Assembly: GCA_964615375.1 (NCBI GenBank)
Contig: CAZTOW010000027.1
Location: forward strand, 1-64,000
Origin: CAZKWG01 sp964615375
GTDB lineage: Bacteria; Myxococcota_A; UBA796; CAZKWG01
Length of the DNA: 64,000 bases
Direction: 5' to 3'
Shown here: positions 60,112 to 64,000 of the stretch, one piece after another
Layout of the letters: every line of letters starts with the position of its first letter
Position numbering within the stretch: position 1 is the first letter of the stretch
Made by a program: the position numbers and the translations under genes
The notes under the pieces: model-generated
What the model saw: the letters and a program-made list of their open reading frames with translations, nothing else
The model's database searches: none
What the model was told of the DNA's origin: nothing

Positions 60112-60130
60112 AAACTTGTGGTACAAGTTT
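60112..60130. promoter_or_regulatory. Inverted repeat AAACTTGT-GGT-ACAAGTTT
   Basis: A perfect 8-bp dyad followed by two more T (TTTTT in all), in the 262-base gap between the RNHCP gene start and the kinase C end. It could be an operator for the RNHCP promoter on the minus strand or a terminator on the plus strand. The rest of the gap shows nothing. Confidence 0.4.
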
Positions 60131-60316
60131 TTCACCGTGGAGGAGGGGGCATCGCTCCTGACCATCGCGGTCGGGTCGGCTCACCGCCGACCTGCTTCCC
60201 TTCTTTTGTCCTTGGCGTCGGTCTTTTCCGGCGACACTCAGAAGCCCCTGTGGGCGCGGCGAACCTGGAGCACGGAGACTCCCCATCCGATGCTCCTCCT
60301 CTGCGCCGGGTGCGCC

Positions 60317-61846
60317 TCAGCGCGCGCGGCAGAGCTTGAAGGCGGCGCTACAGTTGAGCGTGCTCTCCGTCCCCGCGACCACCGAGATCTGTCCGGCCAG
60401 GACGGGCTCACGGCCGGGGAAGGTGGCGCTGACGGTGTAGGTCCCCGCGGGGACGGAGCCGGGGAGCTTGTAGGTCCGGTCGCCCGAGACGAGCTCCACG
60501 GCGCTGGCGTCCCCCGAGACGCCGACGCGCCCGGTGGTGCCGGAGGCGCTCGCCTCGGCAGATGGCCGGTTGGAGCGCGCTCGGGCCGCGGACGAGGCGC
60601 TGGACGCGCTCGCGGCGACGGGGGTGGGCGCGGGCTCGGCCTTCGCCGGCGCGGGCTCGGTGGGGGCGGGCTGGGCGGGCGCCGGATCCGGGCTGGCCGG
60701 CGCGGCGACCGGAGAGGCCTTGGCCTCGGGCTGGGCGGGAGGCGGCGTAGACACCGGATCCTGGCGAAGCGCCAGCCAGACGACCAGCCCGGTCGCGGCC
60801 ACCACCACCACGCCGCCCAGCAGCCCCAGCGCCATCCAGGGCAGCGGGGCCCCCGCCGCCGGGGCCTGGGAGAGCGCCGCGCCAGACGTGCCCTCCACCA
60901 GGATTCGCCCGGTCACGCCGGCCTCCTCCAGCAGCGGGCGAGCCGCGATCACCGTAGGTATCTCGCGCTCGGCCCAGTCCCGCAGGCGCTCGCCGCTGAT
61001 CGCCGCGACCAGGCCCTCGCACTGGCGCTCCAGCGCGCGGGCGGAGGGGCGCTCGGCGGGCTCATAGGCCAGGAGCTGGCGGAGGAGCAGGGCCACGGGC
61101 TCGCCCGAGGGGCCGAGCAGGCGCCCGAGGTTCTGGGCGGCCTCCTCCACCCGGGCCTGGTGCCGGTCGGGGTGGCCGGAGCTGATGCCGAAGCGGGTCC
61201 CGGTCAGCAGCTCGTAGAGCACGCAGCCCAGCGCGTAGATGTCGGACTCCGGGCCGTTCTGCCACTCCAGGCGCTCGGGCGACATGTACTCGGGGCTGCC
61301 GAAGCCGACCGAGCGGGTCACGCCCTCGCGCTCGCCGAATTCGGCGCGGGCGATGCCGAAGTCCAGCACCTTGACCTCGCCCGCGGGGGTGACCAGCAGG
61401 TTCCCGGGCTTCAGATCGCGGTGCAGCAGGTTGAGCGGCCTGCCGTCGGGGCCCGGCGCGGTCCAGGCGACGTGCAGGGCGCTGGCGGCCTCCTGGAGGA
61501 TCTCCAGGGCGGGGCGGGGCGGCACGGGCGCCAGCTTGAGGACGCTGCCCAGATCGGCGCCGCCCACGTACTCCATCACGATGGTCCAGGCGCCGTCCAG
61601 CCGGACGAGATCGTCCACCTGCACCACCGCCCGGTGGCGGATGAGGCCGAGGATCCGCGCCTCGTCCCGCAGGCGCGCGGCCAGCTCGGGCTGGTCCAGC
61701 AGGCCCCGGTTCAGCACCTTCAGCGCGACGGTCTTGCGGAAGCCCTCCTCGCCCAGGAGCTGGGCCTGGTAGACGGTGCCGAAGCCGCCTCTCCCCAGCG
61801 TGCCCGTGACCTCGTAACGACGTCGGCCGGCGCGTTGCTCGTTCAC
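60317..61846 (-). CDS. Transmembrane Ser/Thr kinase C with Cys-ended outside domain
   Basis: 509 residues from GTG 61846 (GTGA overlap with secreted protein C). Kinase domain with GRGGFG, Lys43, HRDLKPGN (Asp144), DFG at 162-164, SPEYMSPERL, all intact. One membrane helix (about 330-352) follows a Pro-rich stretch. The outside PEGA-like domain (GSVPAGTYTVSATFPGREP) ends Cys499-x6-Cys506-RAR. Same architecture as kinases A and B, with the same partner type upstream. Confidence 0.88.
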   Translation of the reverse strand: MNEQRAGRRRYEVTGTLGRGGFGTVYQAQLLGEEGFRKTVALKVLNRGLLDQPELAARLRDEARILGLIRHRAVVQVDDLVRLDGAWTIVMEYVGGADLGSVLKLAPVPPRPALEILQEAASALHVAWTAPGPDGRPLNLLHRDLKPGNLLVTPAGEVKVLDFGIARAEFGEREGVTRSVGFGSPEYMSPERLEWQNGPESDIYALGCVLYELLTGTRFGISSGHPDRHQARVEEAAQNLGRLLGPSGEPVALLLRQLLAYEPAERPSARALERQCEGLVAAISGERLRDWAEREIPTVIAARPLLEEAGVTGRILVEGTSGAALSQAPAAGAPLPWMALGLLGGVVVVAATGLVVWLALRQDPVSTPPPAQPEAKASPVAAPASPDPAPAQPAPTEPAPAKAEPAPTPVAASASSASSAARARSNRPSAEASASGTTGRVGVSGDASAVELVSGDRTYKLPGSVPAGTYTVSATFPGREPVLAGQISVVAGTESTLNCSAAFKLCRAR

Positions 61847-62721
61847 CAGACCCCCACGATCACCGCTCCTATCCCGAGCCCCAGCGCGGTGACCCCCAGC
61901 CCGCCCGCGGCCAGCACCTGGGCGTGGTTCGCGCGCTGCAGCGCCTCGAGCTCCTCGTAAGCCACCTCCCCCGGGGTCACGAAGCGGTCGTGGCTCGCCG
62001 CGCTGAGCGCCCAGGCCCCGCCCGCCAGCAGGCCGGAGACCCCGGCGCCGATGGCCAGCGGCATCCAGCGCCCTCCGCGATCCGGCTCGCCCGACGTCGA
62101 TGACACCACCGGCGACATCACCGGCGACACCACCGGCGACGTCACGGCCACCGCTCCCGGCGGCGCGCGCAGCTCCTCGGGGAAGGGATCGCCCACCCGC
62201 AGGTACCAGGTGGACTGGACCTGACCGTCGGGCGCGACCACCTGCACGATGGCGGGGCGCTCGGCGGGGACGCCGCCCTGATCGGCGCCGTCCACCAGCA
62301 GGGTGAGGCCGACGGCGAGGGAGGCGGGCTCGTCAGGGCCGGGGCCGAGCTGACGGGCCTCCTCGTAGAGCGCCTGCAGCGGGCTGCCCGGGGGGAGCAC
62401 GTCCTCGGGCATGCGGTAGGCGGGCTGGAGGACCAGGGCCGAGCGGAAGGCGGAGCGCGTGCCCTGGAGATCATCCTGGACGAAGGCGGCGATGGCCTCG
62501 GCGCGGTGGGCGGCGGCGGCCAGCGGGGGCGAGACCGGCTCACCCAGGCACTCGAGCGTGGTGGTGGCGTCGGCCCGCGCGCGGTCGAAGGCGGCGATGT
62601 CCAGCGCGGCGTAGGCGGCCATGGCCTCGTTCAGCGCGCGCTGCAGGTCCGTGGCGCGGGTGGGGTGCGCGCAGGTGGCGGCCTGGGCCGACAGCCCGGC
62701 GATCAGCAGCAGGCTCACCAT
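61843..62721 (-). CDS. Kinase-module secreted protein C
   Basis: 292 residues from ATG 62721; GTG 62718 would overlap the FG-GAP stop as GTGA, as elsewhere in these modules. Signal to about residue 14, then a cysteine pair 41 residues apart (ATCAHPTR, LECLGEPV), the shared helical domain (LALDIAAFDRAR type pattern, AFRSALVLQPAYRMPEDVLPPGSPLQAL), and two C-terminal membrane segments. Homologous to proteins A and B. The stop overlaps kinase C by GTGA. Confidence 0.72.
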   Translation of the reverse strand: MVSLLLIAGLSAQAATCAHPTRATDLQRALNEAMAAYAALDIAAFDRARADATTTLECLGEPVSPPLAAAAHRAEAIAAFVQDDLQGTRSAFRSALVLQPAYRMPEDVLPPGSPLQALYEEARQLGPGPDEPASLAVGLTLLVDGADQGGVPAERPAIVQVVAPDGQVQSTWYLRVGDPFPEELRAPPGAVAVTSPVVSPVMSPVVSSTSGEPDRGGRWMPLAIGAGVSGLLAGGAWALSAASHDRFVTPGEVAYEELEALQRANHAQVLAAGGLGVTALGLGIGAVIVGVW

Positions 62722-64000
62722 GAGGTCCACCCCTGAAGCAGGACGACCGCGCCCGCCAGCGCCCCCTCGGTGGACGACCGCCCCGGGACCCCTGCCCAGA
62801 CCCAGGTCTCGCCGTCCACCCGGAGGCCGCCCACGCTGAGCCCGAGGAGATCGTCCGACTCTCCGAGGATGAGGCCCGCCCGCACGCCCTCCTCCGCCCC
62901 GGCCTCGTGCTCGCCGGTCAGCGTCGGCGCGCCGAAGAGCAGGGCCGCCGCGCCGCCGGTCCCGGCGTCCACGTCCCCTCCGGGAGAGCCGGACAGGAGA
63001 TCGTCCGCGCCGTCCTCATCGAGGTCGAAGAGGGCCACGGAGCGCCCGAGCCTGCAGCTCCGGCTCGCGCAGACGAGGAGGGCCTCGGCGTCCCCGGACG
63101 AGAGGGTCCCCTCCAGCGGCCCGAAGAGGAGGTAGACCGCGCCGCCGTCCTCGGCCTCGTCGTCGTCGCGATCGGCGCCGATGGCCAGATCGGCGACGCC
63201 GTCCCCGTTGACGTCCCCCGTGGCCAGGGCGGCGGCGAAGTTGCCGCTGCCGCGCTGGTCCACCACCGTCGCCTCCGCGTGATCGGGGAAGAACTCGAGA
63301 TCCGCGCTGGTCTGGGAGCCCTCCAGGATCCAGGCGGCGCCGTCGCCGCCGTAGGCGCCGATCACCAACTCGAGCGCGCCGTCCCCGTCAAGGTCGGCGG
63401 AGGCCAGCGCGCCGCCGGCCAGCGAGCCCTGCTCCCCCAGCAGCGTGCGGACCTCGGGCTCGGGAGCCTGCGCCCCCAGGCTGAACACGAGCACGGCGGG
63501 GTTCGAGGTCGCCGCGTTCCGCGTCGGCGCGCCCACCGCGGCGTCCTCCACCCCGTCCCCGTCCAGGTCCCCGGCGGCCAGCGCGCCGTAGCCGAGGCAG
63601 CTCGACCCGCTGTCATCGAGGATGGTGGCCTCGGGATCCGTGAGGTTCATGGCCGAGACGGGGCCGAGGAGGAGGGAGGCGCTGCCCGGGTCACAGCCGG
63701 TGGCGCCGCCGTCCTGGCTGCTGAGGAAGCTCTCACGCGCCGGGGAGCCCACCACCAGATCGCCGTGGCCGTCCCCGTCCAGGTCCCTGGGCGTGGAGAC
63801 CGAGTACCCCGCCATGCCCGCCAGGGCGCCCGTCTCCGGCGTGGGCGCGGCGAGGAAGTAGGCCGTCTCCTCCAGCGCGACGTCCCCCTGCCCCAGCGTG
63901 GTCACGATGGCCACCGCGCCCGCGTCGCTGGCGTAGCCCGGCGCGCTCACGACCATGTCCGGGCGGCCGTCCCCGTCCAGATCGCCCGCCGAGGCCGTGA
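62715..64000 (-). CDS. FG-GAP surface protein C (5' end outside window)
   Basis: At least 428 residues; the frame is open to the window edge, so the signal peptide is not seen. The visible part is a series of FG-GAP repeats with calcium loops: DLDGDGRPDMVVSA, DLDGDGHGDLVVGSP, DLDGDGVEDAAVGAP, DVNGDGVADLAIGAD and DLDEDGADDLLSGSP. Its stop overlaps the region of the secreted protein C start, making it the first gene of the C module, matching the FG-GAP gene of module A. Beta propeller on the cell surface, calcium-binding by family. Confidence 0.88.
   Translation of the reverse strand, partial: TASAGDLDGDGRPDMVVSAPGYASDAGAVAIVTTLGQGDVALEETAYFLAAPTPETGALAGMAGYSVSTPRDLDGDGHGDLVVGSPARESFLSSQDGGATGCDPGSASLLLGPVSAMNLTDPEATILDDSGSSCLGYGALAAGDLDGDGVEDAAVGAPTRNAATSNPAVLVFSLGAQAPEPEVRTLLGEQGSLAGGALASADLDGDGALELVIGAYGGDGAAWILEGSQTSADLEFFPDHAEATVVDQRGSGNFAAALATGDVNGDGVADLAIGADRDDDEAEDGGAVYLLFGPLEGTLSSGDAEALLVCASRSCRLGRSVALFDLDEDGADDLLSGSPGGDVDAGTGGAAALLFGAPTLTGEHEAGAEEGVRAGLILGESDDLLGLSVGGLRVDGETWVWAGVPGRSSTEGALAGAVVLLQGWTSW

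Noticed and set aside
1..64000. tRNA, rRNA or transposase genes
   Set aside because: None recognised by eye in the gaps; gaps are short and show no cloverleaf or terminal inverted repeats.

Overview
The window is about 64 kb of very GC-rich bacterial DNA whose codons mostly end in G or C. The gene content points to a myxobacterium-like member of Myxococcota: many small lipoproteins, low-complexity linkers after the lipobox (Gly-Glu, Gly-Glu-Thr, Asp-Thr-Gly repeats), FG-GAP surface proteins, three membrane Ser/Thr kinases of one type, two proteins with a C-terminal sorting tail like MYXO-CTERM (CGCAGG, hydrophobic stretch, Arg cluster), a secreted caspase and TIGR02147-type regulators. Genes are tightly packed and many start codons overlap the preceding stop (ATGA, GTGA, TTGA). 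I see no rRNA, tRNA, CRISPR array or transposase. The assignment is inference from style and content, not a phylogeny.

Positions 1-16,300 look like an accessory region. Two copies of a RloA/AbiLi-type ATPase (339-1616 and 14903-16225, minus strand) lie 13 kb apart. Each is followed, with the same GTGA overlap, by a broken RloB/AbiLii-like partner, and each is preceded by a similar inverted repeat. A 3' gene fragment lies just beyond the first copy. Between them are a bacterial peptidyl-arginine-deiminase-like lipoprotein with all four catalytic residues, an OPT transporter, a phosphoesterase, an esterase, a large HEVGH metalloprotease-like protein without a signal peptide, a Tat lipoprotein, and a protein joining a death-like effector-associated domain, a Ser/Thr kinase, a coiled coil and an FGE/SUMF1-like domain.

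Positions 16,300-32,300 hold lipoproteins, a CAP protein, a YchJ protein, an M23 peptidase with a sorting tail, a 16-codon gene for a TNVKAGGG peptide, a GIY-YIG protein coupled to an S74-chaperone-like lipoprotein, a dienoyl-CoA-isomerase-like crotonase, acetyl-CoA synthetase with a DUF3828-like lipoprotein, a hydrolase, an acyltransferase, a glycosyltransferase and a CxxCH lipoprotein.

Positions 32,700-40,800 and 60,300-64,000 carry three copies of one module: a secreted helical protein with a paired cysteine and C-terminal membrane segments, plus a transmembrane Ser/Thr kinase whose outside domain ends in a Cys-x6-8-Cys tail. In two copies an FG-GAP surface protein is translationally overlapped with them. 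Gene order differs but content is kept, so the three proteins probably form a surface-sensing complex. This is the best candidate here for an undescribed system.

The rest (40,800-60,100) contains a duplicated TIGR02147 regulator with likely operators, a sterol-desaturase-family enzyme, a SNF2 helicase, a LysR regulator, an ECF sigma/anti-sigma/caspase-barrel/lipoprotein operon followed by a MopE/FG-GAP protein, a TetR gene behind a 40-bp near-perfect palindrome and coupled to an ABC1 kinase, and an RNHCP zinc protein.
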